From a bacterium (GTDB lineage Bacteria > Latescibacterota > UBA2968), in the NCBI GenBank assembly GCA_027296045.1, contig JAPUJS010000490.1:1-17616 (forward strand): a DNA stretch of 17,616 nt, written 5' to 3'. Within the stretch, counting starts at the first letter, position 1; the number at the start of each line of letters is the position of its first letter. Both the position numbers and the translations under genes were made by a program. Below the pieces are notes generated by a model. That model was not told the DNA's origin. It did no database searches and was given only the letters and a program-made list of their open reading frames with translations. This document shows positions 6,357-15,130 of this stretch, piece by piece.

Positions 6357-8324
6357 ATGGGCGCGATTCAAAACCAGAATATCCCACCGGATGAAGGGGC
6401 GACCGAAGAAACGATGAAATCGCCCCTTTCGTTCTGGTCTTTGACGCTGGGTACCGGTCTTTGTGTGCTGGCAACCATTGCCGGATCCTACGCCCGGTTT
6501 ATTCTACACACCACCCGGTTGGACCAAAATCACCTGTCGGTTGCCGCTGTTTTCCCCCTGGTGCTAATCGCCCTGGTGCTAACACGCCCTCTCAAATTGA
6601 GCCGGGGCGAGTTGATTGTGATTTTTAGTATGGCCCTGATCGGGGCCACGATGCCAACCTATTTTATTGGCAAGTTGATCGCCAATTTCACGGTTCCCTA
6701 CTATCTGGCTACTCCGGAAAACCAGTGGGCGGAATATTTTGATCCGTTTCTTCCCGGATGGATAGTGATGCCCAAGGGAGAAGCACTCCGGTGGTTTTTC
6801 GAAGGGCTTCCGGTGGGTGCAACCATTCCCTGGGATGCCTGGTGGATTCCCTGTTTCTGGTGGCTGACAGTCATCGCTGCTTTCTACGGATGTTGTCTGT
6901 GTTTGATGGTGATCTTGAGAAAGCAGTGGGTGGAACACGAGCGAATCAATTACCCCTTAATGGAAATGCCGCTTGCCATTCTGGAAGAACCGGAGGAGGC
7001 TGGTTTTTTTCGCATTCCCATTTTCAACCAGCCCCTGTTCTGGGCCGGATTTGGCCTCACGCTGTTTATCATTCTCTGGAATATGATTTCGTATTTTAAT
7101 CCCACTTTTCCAACCATTCCCTGGCGTTTTGAGCCCATTAGTTTTGGCAGACTTTTTCCGGCCATTCCAACCCGGCTTTATCTGATGGTCGTTGGATTCG
7201 GCTATTTCATCAATCTGGATATTTCGTTCAGCCTCTGGGTTTTCAATTTGCTGACCACTCTGGAAATCGGGTTCTTCAATCAATTTGGATACAAAGCTGG
7301 TGCGGACGAAGAATATTCGACCACTCCGCTTGCGATGGGATCCCAATCGATGGGGGCTTTTGTGGTGATTATCCTGGTGGGCTTCTGGATGGCCCGGCGA
7401 CATATCGCTGCGGTGTTCCGAAAGGCGTTTCACGGCGATCCAGAAGTCGACGATTCCGATGAGATTATGTCTTATCGGGCAGCGGTGTTTGGATTTCTGG
7501 CCTGCGGCGTTTACCTGTTTGTCTTTCAGCTTGCAACCGGGATGGAATTCAAGTATGTACCGCTGTTCCTCTTTGGCGTGCTGGTGATGTATCTTGGCTT
7601 GACGCGTGTGATTGCCGAGACGGGTTTGATCACGATTCGAGCGCCCCTGATGCCGCAGCCTTTTGCGATGTTTTTGCAGGGAACCGACGGGTTGACGCAG
7701 CAGACAATGGTGTCTATTGCGCTGTCCTATTCTTGGTGTAGCGACACCAAGACGACCATTATGCCTGCCCTGGCCCATTCCGTTCGACTCTACGACACCC
7801 TTCGATTTCACAAACGGAGGTTGCTTTTTGCGGTTCTCGTGGCAATGGCAGCCGGGGTGGTCGCCACTTTCCTTTTTACCATTTATATGGGCTATATGGA
7901 TGGGGCCGCAAATTACGGTGGGATTTTTGAGGGCGGACTGGCGCGGTATCCCTGGGACAATCTGGTTAAAAAGTCGAAAGAAGCGTTTGGTATTCAGTGG
8001 AAGCCCATCGGCTATATGGCCATTGGGGCGGTGGTGACCGGGTTGACAACCTTGATGCGCTATCGGTATTCCTGGTGGCCGCTGCATCCTATCGGGTTTG
8101 CGGCCGGACCCGTGTATCCGGTAAACCGTGTGATTTTTCCGATCTTTATCGCCTGGGCGACCAAATCTGTGATTCTCAAATTAGGCGGGATTCGAGCTTT
8201 TCGGGCGGGCAGGCCCTTTTTTATTGGGTTGATTCTGGGACATTTTGTCGGGGCCGGAATGTCGTTTGCGGTCGATATGATCTGGTTCCTCGGTCAGGGA
8301 CACAGCATTCCGTTTTCAGATTAG
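6357..8324 (+). CDS. DUF6785/DUF6784-type polytopic membrane protein
   Basis: This integral inner-membrane protein of 655 aa has about twelve hydrophobic segments, beginning near residues 25-45 and 60-80 and ending near 615-640. Family landmarks I recognise are the W-rich segment around 140-160, the cytoplasmic VEHERINYPL after it, and the C-terminal YSWWPLHPIGFAAGPVYP. The family resembles oligopeptide (OPT) transporters in size and layout and is frequent in Planctomycetes/Poribacteria-type genomes; no substrate is established to my knowledge. Beside a sugar-acid dehydratase, solute uptake is plausible. ATG 6357 is preferred to the TTG just before it; the ribosome site (CAGG, 6347-6350) is weak, and Met about 19 residues in could be the true start. 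It is first in the cluster after the promoter at 6263-6291. Confidence 0.8.
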   Translation: MGAIQNQNIPPDEGATEETMKSPLSFWSLTLGTGLCVLATIAGSYARFILHTTRLDQNHLSVAAVFPLVLIALVLTRPLKLSRGELIVIFSMALIGATMPTYFIGKLIANFTVPYYLATPENQWAEYFDPFLPGWIVMPKGEALRWFFEGLPVGATIPWDAWWIPCFWWLTVIAAFYGCCLCLMVILRKQWVEHERINYPLMEMPLAILEEPEEAGFFRIPIFNQPLFWAGFGLTLFIILWNMISYFNPTFPTIPWRFEPISFGRLFPAIPTRLYLMVVGFGYFINLDISFSLWVFNLLTTLEIGFFNQFGYKAGADEEYSTTPLAMGSQSMGAFVVIILVGFWMARRHIAAVFRKAFHGDPEVDDSDEIMSYRAAVFGFLACGVYLFVFQLATGMEFKYVPLFLFGVLVMYLGLTRVIAETGLITIRAPLMPQPFAMFLQGTDGLTQQTMVSIALSYSWCSDTKTTIMPALAHSVRLYDTLRFHKRRLLFAVLVAMAAGVVATFLFTIYMGYMDGAANYGGIFEGGLARYPWDNLVKKSKEAFGIQWKPIGYMAIGAVVTGLTTLMRYRYSWWPLHPIGFAAGPVYPVNRVIFPIFIAWATKSVILKLGGIRAFRAGRPFFIGLILGHFVGAGMSFAVDMIWFLGQGHSIPFSD

Positions 8325-8337
8325 AAAGGAAGAGACG

Positions 8338-9420
8338 GTGCGGGCGTTTTTTTTCTGGGAACCGGTCGGGGGACTCACCCTCCAGCACAAGTGCAACCCA
8401 TATGCAGGATTGCTGGCACAAGAGCTGGAAAAACGGGATATTCACCTCGAACTGGGCGAATATGATTTACAGAAGACCTGGCTGGAGGAGAATCGGCGAG
8501 ATTTTGATGTTTTGCATCTGCACTGGTTGCATTATTTTTACCGCAGGGAAACCTTGGAAGAAAGCGTGACGGCATACAGGCATTTTGCCGAGAATTTAAC
8601 GTATGCGAAAAAAGTGTTGGGATATCGAATTGTCTGGACCTTACACAATGTGTATCCCCACGAACGGCCTTTTCCCGAACTGGATCACCTGGCCCGGCTT
8701 TTGGTATGTAGTCTTGCAGACGCGATCACAGCGCATTGTACGTATGCGGCAGATCTGGGCCGACGTTTGTTTCATATTTCCGAGGAGGTGCATGTCATTC
8801 CTCACGGGAATTTTATCGATGCATTTCCAAATGCAGTGAGCCGAGAAGCCGCCCGAGCACGCTTCGGTTTTAGCAAACAGAATTTTGTGTATCTTTTTTT
8901 TGGAAATGCCAGGGCATATAAAGGGATTGAACATCTGGTACGGGCTTTTTCTGCGGTTCAGGATACCGATGCCCGTCTGCTTTTGATGATGAGACGTGCG
9001 TTTAATCCCGAATACGCCGATGGTGTGATACAAGAAGCCGAGCAGGATTCCAGGGTCCGGGTTTTTACATCGGCCTTTTTTCCAGAGAGCGATTTTCAGT
9101 ACTATCTGAATGCGGCCGATGTGGCTGTGTTTCCGTTTTCCGAAGTGTTAACTTCCGGTTCGGCAATCGCGGCCCTGTCGTTCGGTTTGCCGGTGATTTT
9201 GCCCCGGCTGGGGTGTTTGCCCGAATTGATCGACAACCGAATGGGTATGCTGTACGATGCAAAGGCGTCGGAGGGGTTAAGAGATGCCCTCCTGAAGATC
9301 CGGGAATTGGATATCGGGAGGGCCCGGGAAGCTGCTCGCCAACGGGCGGAGGAATTAAACTGGTCGGACATTGCCGATCAACTGGCGGCATTGTATTACG
9401 CCCAAGAGGGGTGGTTATGA
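8338..9420 (+). CDS. GT4-like glycosyltransferase
   Basis: The product (360 aa) is a GT-B fold glycosyltransferase of the GT4 type, expected in the cytoplasm or at the membrane surface and transferring a sugar from a nucleotide donor. The C-terminal half carries FFGNARAYKGIEHL with the phosphate-contact K195, and the donor-site E269 in PFSEVLTSGSAIAALSFGLP. The N-terminal half has the acceptor-domain pattern VLHLHWLHYF, and PHGNF follows the linker. It starts at GTG 8338 after AAAGGAAG (8325-8332), 13 nt past the membrane-protein stop. Its last four bases are the ATGA start of the next gene, so translation is probably coupled. Acceptor and donor are unknown. A glycosyltransferase inside a catabolic cluster is unusual. 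Confidence 0.88.
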   Translation: MRAFFFWEPVGGLTLQHKCNPYAGLLAQELEKRDIHLELGEYDLQKTWLEENRRDFDVLHLHWLHYFYRRETLEESVTAYRHFAENLTYAKKVLGYRIVWTLHNVYPHERPFPELDHLARLLVCSLADAITAHCTYAADLGRRLFHISEEVHVIPHGNFIDAFPNAVSREAARARFGFSKQNFVYLFFGNARAYKGIEHLVRAFSAVQDTDARLLLMMRRAFNPEYADGVIQEAEQDSRVRVFTSAFFPESDFQYYLNAADVAVFPFSEVLTSGSAIAALSFGLPVILPRLGCLPELIDNRMGMLYDAKASEGLRDALLKIRELDIGRAREAARQRAEELNWSDIADQLAALYYAQEGWL

Positions 9421-10514
9421 AAATTACGGGTTTGGAATTGGATGCAGTCCATGTAAATCATCGGGGCGACTGGATTTTTGTCCACATTTTGACGGACGAC
9501 GGCTTGAGGGGCGTGGGCGAAATGCGGGCTGCAAAGGGATATGAGGACCGGCTACGGGATGTCAGAACACTGGTCGACCACTTGAAAGGGCGCAACCCGT
9601 TTGAAATCGACCAGATTGTGTCGGAATATGGAGACCCCGATGCCAATCGCAACCAGGTGGCCGCACTCAGTGCGGTGGAGCCTGCCTTATGGGATCTGAA
9701 AGGAAAGGCACTGGGGGTGCCGGTTCATGAGCTGATGGGGGGCCGGTGTCGCGATGAGATTCGCCTGTATGCCAATATCAATCGGGCAACAACGGATCGG
9801 TCTCCGGAAGGGTTTGCAAAAAATGCAGCCGCTGCGGTTGCAGATGGGTTCGATGCCGTTAAACTGGCGCCTTTTGACGGGATGCCCCGAGGGGTCGATA
9901 GCGCGCAGGAAGCAGGAAAGGGGATTGCCTGTATGCGGTCCGTGCGGGAGGCGATTGGGCCGGATACCGACCTTTTGATTGACTGCCACAGTCACTTTAG
10001 CGTCAAGGGAGCTCTGGAAGTGGCAGACGCGTTGCGGGAGTTCAATCTGTTCTGGTATGAGCAGCCCACTCCAGAAGCAAATATCGAAAATGCGGTGGCC
10101 GTTAAGCAGCAGTGCAGACTGACGGTGGCGGGAGGCGAACAACGTGCGTTCCGGCAGGGCTGGATCGACGTATTCGAAAACAAAAGTATGGACGTGATTA
10201 TGCCCGATGTGACGGTTGTTGGGGGGCTTGGGGAATTGAAAAAGGTGAGCGAGATGGCCGATGCCTGGGGGATTCCAACCGCTCCGCATGGTCCGTTTGG
10301 ACCCATTGCAATCGCCTGCCATGTCGAAGCCATGGCCGCCCACCCGGGGTTTCTGATTCTGGAGTTTGCCTGGGGCGAAACAGATTGGCGGCATACTCTT
10401 ATTTCTCCCCAGGAGGAAGTGGTGAATGGACGCATCCAGGTCAACGACCGCCCCGGTTTGGGATTTGAGCTCAACCCGGAAGCAATCGATGCCCACAGGG
10501 TTGCGTTGGATTGA
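9417..10514 (+). CDS. Enolase-superfamily sugar-acid dehydratase, second paralogue
   Basis: The 365-aa protein has metal ligands D189 (LLIDCHSHF), E215 (YEQPTP) and E241 (GGEQR), again spaced by 26, with acid/base H191 and H291 exactly 100 residues apart as in DgoD/ManD dehydratases. Unlike the paralogue at 3683 it keeps a lysine on the second barrel strand (AVKLAPF, K149). The predicted reaction is Mg-dependent dehydration of a sugar acid; the divergent active site suggests a different substrate or stereochemistry from the first paralogue. ATG 9417 overlaps the glycosyltransferase stop by 4 bp (ATGA) and has AAGAGGGG upstream. The frame extends much further upstream, but that part lies inside the glycosyltransferase and is not used. 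Confidence 0.9.
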   Translation: MKITGLELDAVHVNHRGDWIFVHILTDDGLRGVGEMRAAKGYEDRLRDVRTLVDHLKGRNPFEIDQIVSEYGDPDANRNQVAALSAVEPALWDLKGKALGVPVHELMGGRCRDEIRLYANINRATTDRSPEGFAKNAAAAVADGFDAVKLAPFDGMPRGVDSAQEAGKGIACMRSVREAIGPDTDLLIDCHSHFSVKGALEVADALREFNLFWYEQPTPEANIENAVAVKQQCRLTVAGGEQRAFRQGWIDVFENKSMDVIMPDVTVVGGLGELKKVSEMADAWGIPTAPHGPFGPIAIACHVEAMAAHPGFLILEFAWGETDWRHTLISPQEEVVNGRIQVNDRPGLGFELNPEAIDAHRVALD

Positions 10515-10533
10515 ACGGTGAAAGGAGAGAGGG

Positions 10534-11391
10534 ATGTTTAAAAGTTTAACTCCCGGGGCAATCGGGGTGAAAGCCGAATTGAAAGATGCTCTGGCTTATG
10601 CAAAGGCCGGGGGATTTCAGGGGTTGGATGTGAATATTCGGGAAGTAGCAGGCCTGGTAGAAACCCAGGGAGCAGACTATGTGAAAGATCTGTACGAAGA
10701 AGCCGGTTTGCAGATCGGCACCTGGGGCCTGTCCGTGGCCTGGAACGGACCGGAAGAAGACTACAAAAGCGGATTGGAAAAGTTACCTGCCCTGGCACGG
10801 GCCGGGGCAAGTGTGGGAGCAACGCGGGTTTGTCAATGGATACCCTCCGGATCGGATGATCGCAAGTTTCGCGAAAATTTCCGATGGCATGTGGACCGTT
10901 TGAAACCGATCGCCGAGATTTTGAGCGACCATGGGTGCTATTTGGGGCTGGAATTTTTAGGCCCCCAGACCCTGCGGACCGGGAAGAAGTACGGGTTTAT
11001 TTATACCATTGGTGGCATGCTGGCCCTGGGCGATGCGGTTGGCACTGGAAATATGGGCCTGTTGCTGGACTGTTGGCACTGGTATACCAGCCTGGGGGCG
11101 ATTGAAGATTTGAGAACCTTGACGGCAGAAGATGTGGTGCACGTCCATGTCAACGACGCGCCTTCCGGGGTTTCTCTCTGGGACCATATTGACAACCAGC
11201 GTGCGATGCCATCTGAGACAGGCGTCATCGACCTGGTCGGGTTTTTGGAAATCTTACATGAAATTGGATATGACGGCCCGGTAACGCCGGAACCTTTTAA
11301 TCAGCGGCTTCGGGAATTGCCCGCTGAACAGGCGGTTCGGGAGACGCACGAGGCCCTTGATAAAGCCTGGAAGGCGGCGGGGCTTTCTTAA
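10534..11391 (+). CDS. Sugar phosphate isomerase/epimerase (AP-endonuclease-2 TIM barrel)
   Basis: This protein (285 aa) belongs to the xylose-isomerase-like TIM barrel family that includes IolE, IolI and ketose 3-epimerases. Likely divalent-metal ligands are E140 (YLGLEFLG), D179 and H182 (LLLDCWHWY), H203/H205 (VVHVHVND) and E253 (TPEPF), in the order typical of the family. The start has AAGGAGAG 19-nt downstream of the dehydratase stop region, within the intergenic spacer, so it is read from the same transcript. Isomerisation or epimerisation of the dehydratase substrate or its precursor is the simplest role. No signal peptide is seen; it should be cytoplasmic. Confidence 0.88.
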   Translation: MFKSLTPGAIGVKAELKDALAYAKAGGFQGLDVNIREVAGLVETQGADYVKDLYEEAGLQIGTWGLSVAWNGPEEDYKSGLEKLPALARAGASVGATRVCQWIPSGSDDRKFRENFRWHVDRLKPIAEILSDHGCYLGLEFLGPQTLRTGKKYGFIYTIGGMLALGDAVGTGNMGLLLDCWHWYTSLGAIEDLRTLTAEDVVHVHVNDAPSGVSLWDHIDNQRAMPSETGVIDLVGFLEILHEIGYDGPVTPEPFNQRLRELPAEQAVRETHEALDKAWKAAGLS

Positions 11392-11411
11392 ATGCGAAGG
11401 GGATAAACAGG

Positions 11412-11969
11412 ATGGAAGGTTTTGTTGCAAATTATATCGAGCAGAATGTCGCACTTTTGTCGACACTAGAACCCGGCAACATTGCAGGTATCATCGCCCG
11501 GTTTGAAACTGCAAGGGAGGCGGGACAGCGGATTTATGCGATCGGGAACGGGGGCAGCGCCAGCACCGCGTCCCATTTTGTAAACGATATGGGAAAAGGG
11601 GCTTCTATTGGTCGGGATAAACGCTTTAAAATCATCTCTCTGACGGACAATGTGGAGTGGATGACGGCTTTGAGCAACGATTTGTGTTATGAAGATGTGT
11701 ATGTAGAGCAGCTCAAGAATTTTGCCGAGCCGGGGGATGTGTTGCTGGCCATCAGTGGCAGTGGGAATTCAGAGAATGTGCTTCGAGCCGTGCGATATGC
11801 CAATGAGGTGGGGTGTGTTAGCGTAGGATTCACCGGGTTCCAGGGGGGGCAGTTGAAAGATCTGGTCCACGAATGTGTGGTGGTGCCTTCCGATCATATG
11901 GGACGCATCGAGGATATGCATGTGATTTTGCAGCATATGATCTGTTATTACTTCATGGAACAGGATTGA
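11412..11969 (+). CDS. SIS-domain sugar-phosphate isomerase, GmhA-related
   Basis: This 185-aa single SIS-domain protein resembles sedoheptulose-7-phosphate isomerase (GmhA, 192 aa) and DiaA. The phosphate-binding loops are GNGGSASTASHF (45-56) and AISGSGNSENV (113-123); the C-terminal helix keeps H175, which aligns with GmhA H180. The position of the GmhA catalytic Glu (E65, HFAEEL) reads HFVNDM, with D59 instead. It may therefore catalyse a related aldose-ketose isomerisation or act only as a sugar-phosphate-binding protein. The gene is 20 nt after the TIM-barrel gene and 2 nt before the aminopeptidase. No other heptose genes (hldE, gmhB) are in the window. Confidence 0.85.
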   Translation: MEGFVANYIEQNVALLSTLEPGNIAGIIARFETAREAGQRIYAIGNGGSASTASHFVNDMGKGASIGRDKRFKIISLTDNVEWMTALSNDLCYEDVYVEQLKNFAEPGDVLLAISGSGNSENVLRAVRYANEVGCVSVGFTGFQGGQLKDLVHECVVVPSDHMGRIEDMHVILQHMICYYFMEQD

Positions 11970-11971
11970 AG

Positions 11972-13012
11972 ATGTATTGGGCGGGGGTTCTTTTGGCTTT
12001 CTTGGGTCTGGATCTGGATGTTGGATACTATCTCCATCTGGTCAAAGGGCAGGCAAATTTGCTCTGGAACCGAGAGCCCATTGAGCGCGTGTTGAAGCAG
12101 CCGGATCTCGACCCAGAAATTCGGAAGCGTTTGCTGTTTATCCAGGAGGTGAAGACATTTGCACAACAGCAGATCGGCCTGGTTCCTTCCCAGATCTATT
12201 CTTCTTTTGTGGATTTACACGGTCAACCGGTCTCCTGGAATTTAGCGGCCTGTCCCAAAGACCGACTCGATCCTGTCCGGTGGTCCTACCCGGTAGTGGG
12301 GAGCGCTCCCTACCGGGGTTATTTTGATCTGAAGCGGGCGAAAAAAGAACGGGATGCGCTGGAGGCAAAAGGATACGATACGTACCTCAGACCTGTCAGT
12401 GCCTATAGCACTTTGGGGTGGTTTTCCGATCCCATTTTGAGTTCCATGTTACAATATCGGGATGCGGATCTGGCCGGTCTGGTGATCCATGAAATGACCC
12501 ATGTAATGGTGTGGATTCCTGGAGACGTCAACTTCAACGAGAGTCTAGCGAGTTTTGTGGGGGATGCGGGGGCCATTCTTTTTTTAAAGTCAAAATTTGG
12601 TCCGGACGCCCAGGTTGTTCGAGACGTTCTGATGGGTGCAGAAGACAATCGTGTGTTTCGCAGGTTTATGAAGGCATTTGCTGCCTCATTGGATTCTCTG
12701 TATGCCACGGATTTGACATTTGAAGAAAAAATTCAGGAGAGAGAAGTGGTTTTTGAACAGGCAAAAGAAAGATTTCAAACGCTTCCTCTCAAGACAAAAG
12801 CGTATCGAAATTTCCTGAATTGGAAAATGAATAATGCCCGGATGGTGCTCCACCGGATTTACAATGAAGAAGTGACTCTTTTTGAACAGGTTTATGAAGC
12901 ACTGGACCGGGACCTGATTGGGTCTTTGGACGTGTTCATGGGGTGTGAAGATGCAGGCGACCCTTCGGCATATCTTGAGGATTGGCTGAAAAAAAAGGGG
13001 GACATTCCCTAA
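11972..13012 (+). CDS. Zinc aminopeptidase of the PF10023 type
   Basis: This 346-aa predicted metalloprotease has HEMTH at 173-177 and a third ligand E190 (FNESLA) 13 residues after the second His, a gluzincin arrangement. The N-terminal pattern (GYYLHLVKGQ, then LLWNREPIERVL) and length match the uncharacterised Aminopep family (formerly DUF2265). Residues 4-13 are hydrophobic and may form a short membrane anchor, though no clear lipobox is visible. ATG 11972 follows the SIS stop by 2 nt, with AGGA (11962-11965) inside that gene at 6-nt spacing. It precedes the ATL gene by 1 nt. Substrate is unknown; the family name rests on weak homology. Confidence 0.8.
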   Translation: MYWAGVLLAFLGLDLDVGYYLHLVKGQANLLWNREPIERVLKQPDLDPEIRKRLLFIQEVKTFAQQQIGLVPSQIYSSFVDLHGQPVSWNLAACPKDRLDPVRWSYPVVGSAPYRGYFDLKRAKKERDALEAKGYDTYLRPVSAYSTLGWFSDPILSSMLQYRDADLAGLVIHEMTHVMVWIPGDVNFNESLASFVGDAGAILFLKSKFGPDAQVVRDVLMGAEDNRVFRRFMKAFAASLDSLYATDLTFEEKIQEREVVFEQAKERFQTLPLKTKAYRNFLNWKMNNARMVLHRIYNEEVTLFEQVYEALDRDLIGSLDVFMGCEDAGDPSAYLEDWLKKKGDIP

Positions 13013-13013
13013 C

Positions 13014-13340
13014 ATGGCTGACAGAAAGGGTATCCGAAAGCTCTACTCGAAGATTTATCGGGAAGTGGGGCATATTCCAGAAGGGACGGTTGCAACCTAT
13101 GGCCAGGTTGCAGATCGGGTGGGCGTGGGCCCCCGCCAGGTTGGCAAGGCCCTGTCGGAGCTTCCGCCGGATATTCGGTGTCCCTGGCACCGAGTCATCA
13201 ATGCCGGAGGCAGGGTGTCGATCCGTAGTGGCAACCACAAAGATCATTTGAACCAGGAAGCCCTCTTGGAGTCTGAGGGGGTCGAATTTGTGAATGGGAA
13301 AGTGGATCTGGATATCTATCGGTGGGATCCAGAATATTGA
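13014..13340 (+). CDS. atl: Alkyltransferase-like (ATL) DNA-damage recognition protein
   Basis: The 108-aa product is the C-terminal DNA-binding domain of O6-methylguanine methyltransferases, with a winged helix-turn-helix (TYGQVADRVGVGPRQVGKAL). In place of the methyl-accepting PCHRV it has PWHRV (57-61), so the reactive cysteine is W58. By analogy with E. coli Atl (YbaZ) and fission-yeast Atl1 it should bind and flip O6-alkylguanine without repairing it, handing the lesion to nucleotide excision repair. It is 1 nt after the aminopeptidase stop and 9 nt before the ABC gene, clearly co-transcribed. GGGGG (12997-13001) is a distant ribosome site. No repair partner is nearby. Confidence 0.92.
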   Translation: MADRKGIRKLYSKIYREVGHIPEGTVATYGQVADRVGVGPRQVGKALSELPPDIRCPWHRVINAGGRVSIRSGNHKDHLNQEALLESEGVEFVNGKVDLDIYRWDPEY

Positions 13341-13349
13341 GGAGACAGG

Positions 13350-15128
13350 TTGAGACTGAATATTTTTAAACCTTTCTGGCCATTTTTGAGACCCTATAAG
13401 CGTCAACTGGTGTTGGGGCTGATCCTGCTGACCCTGGCCCAGATCGTGGCGTCTGCGATGCCCTATGTGGTGAAATTGGCCATTGATACGGTCAAGGAAT
13501 CTCTGGATGGAGCAGAAGGGACTGTATGGAGCAAACAGCAGGTCCTGGACGAAATTCTCTGGTATGCCGGTTTCATTTTTGGGCTGGCGATTGTCCAGAT
13601 GGGCTTGCAGATCGGGATGCGGTGGTATATCAATTCGATTGCCAGGTATGCAGAATTTGATATTCGGCAGGTTTATTTTAGCCATTTGCTCAAACTTTCG
13701 TTGAATTATTACCACCAGACGTCGACGGGCGATCTGATGTCTCGGGCGACCAATGATCTGAATACCATCCGGATGTTTCTTGCATTTGGGATTCGGATGT
13801 TGTTCGACGGCGCCCTGGCCATTTCTATTACCCTGGCCGTGATGTGCTCGATTGATTGGCAACTTTCGATCTACACCCTGCTTCCCATGCCTTTTCTGGC
13901 CGTGGCGATGAGCCGGGTTGCAAGCGGGGTCCATATTGGATATCGAGATCTTCAGGAGCAATTTTCGACCATCAGCGCCCGGGTGCAGGAAAATCTCGCC
14001 GGCATTCGGGTGGTAAAGGCCTATGTGCAACGGGAAGGGGAGATCAAAGTATTTGACCGGTTGAACCGGGATTACCTGGAACGAGCCAAAAAACTGATCC
14101 GGCTGGAAAGTATCATCCGTCCCATTTCCTTCGCCATTGGGGGAGCTTCCCTGATTATGATTCTGTGGATAGGAGGGGAACGCGTCATCCGCGGGGAGAT
14201 TTCACTGGGTGATTTCGTAGCGTTTAATGCCTATGTGATCAAACTGATGTTTCCCATGATGGCCATGGGGTGGATGATGGACCGGTATCAACGCGCCATG
14301 GCATCGATGGCACGAATTGAAGGAGTGTTGAGCCAGGAGCCGGAAATTTCAGATGCGAAGTCCCCAGAGCCTCTCACGGATATACGGGGTGAGATTACGT
14401 TTCGCAATCTCAACTTTTCCTATGACGGGACGCCGGTGTTAAAAAATATCAATCTCCACATTCCGGCCGGCAGCACGGTGGCCATTGTGGGTCGGGTTGG
14501 ATCGGGAAAGACGACACTGAGCCGTCTGATTCCGCGCTTGATTCAGAGCGAACAAGAGGGCGTGTTTATCGATGGCGTTCCGGTGCAGCAGATTCCCTTA
14601 AGCCTGCTCCGGGAAAATATCGGATATGTGCCGCAAGATACGTTTTTATTTTCCGACACATTGCGTGAAAATATTGCATTTGGTGTGGAAGACAGTTCGG
14701 AAGAGGAGGTGAACTGGGCGTCGGAAGTGGCCCAACTGTCCAAAGACCTGAAGGACTTGCCCCAGGGTTTGGACACGATGTCCGGGGAGCGAGGTGTGAC
14801 GTTGTCTGGGGGACAGAAGCAGCGCACGGCCCTTGCCAGGGCGGTGATCCGGAAACCCAAGATTCTGATTTTGGATGATTCGATGGCCAGTGTAGATACG
14901 CATACCGAGGAAGAGATTTTGAGCGGATTGAAATCGGTGATGGCAGATCGAACGACCATCCTGATTTCGCACAGGATTTCTACCGTGCAGGGCGCCGATC
15001 AAATTGTGGTGCTGGACGAGGGCGAGATTGCCGAACAGGGGACACATGAAGAACTGATCGCCCTGGATGGCATTTACACAGACATGTATAGACGCCAGCA
15101 ACTTGCCCGCCAGTTGGATGAAATCTGA
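13350..15128 (+). CDS. Heterodimeric ABC exporter subunit, degenerate Walker B
   Basis: This 592-aa half-transporter has six predicted membrane helices in the first ~310 residues (exporter type I fold), then an ATPase domain. Walker A is GRVGSGKT (381-388, K387), the Q-loop is in YVPQDTFLFSDTLREN, the signature is canonical LSGGQ (485-489) and Walker B is LILD at 506-509. The residue after Walker B, normally catalytic Glu, is D510, as in the degenerate site of TM287/288-like and BmrC/D-like heterodimers. The start is TTG 13350 with AGGAG (13340-13344) 5 nt upstream, overlapping the ATL stop. The partner subunit begins 2 nt after the stop. The exported compound is unknown: lipid, drug or peptide. 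Confidence 0.93.
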   Translation: MRLNIFKPFWPFLRPYKRQLVLGLILLTLAQIVASAMPYVVKLAIDTVKESLDGAEGTVWSKQQVLDEILWYAGFIFGLAIVQMGLQIGMRWYINSIARYAEFDIRQVYFSHLLKLSLNYYHQTSTGDLMSRATNDLNTIRMFLAFGIRMLFDGALAISITLAVMCSIDWQLSIYTLLPMPFLAVAMSRVASGVHIGYRDLQEQFSTISARVQENLAGIRVVKAYVQREGEIKVFDRLNRDYLERAKKLIRLESIIRPISFAIGGASLIMILWIGGERVIRGEISLGDFVAFNAYVIKLMFPMMAMGWMMDRYQRAMASMARIEGVLSQEPEISDAKSPEPLTDIRGEITFRNLNFSYDGTPVLKNINLHIPAGSTVAIVGRVGSGKTTLSRLIPRLIQSEQEGVFIDGVPVQQIPLSLLRENIGYVPQDTFLFSDTLRENIAFGVEDSSEEEVNWASEVAQLSKDLKDLPQGLDTMSGERGVTLSGGQKQRTALARAVIRKPKILILDDSMASVDTHTEEEILSGLKSVMADRTTILISHRISTVQGADQIVVLDEGEIAEQGTHEELIALDGIYTDMYRRQQLARQLDEI

Positions 15129-15130
15129 TT

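Noticed and set aside
9213..9416. Upstream extension of the second dehydratase frame
   Set aside because: This part lies within the glycosyltransferase gene in another frame and encodes no enolase N-terminal pattern; ATG 9417 begins exactly at the family's usual MKITG start.
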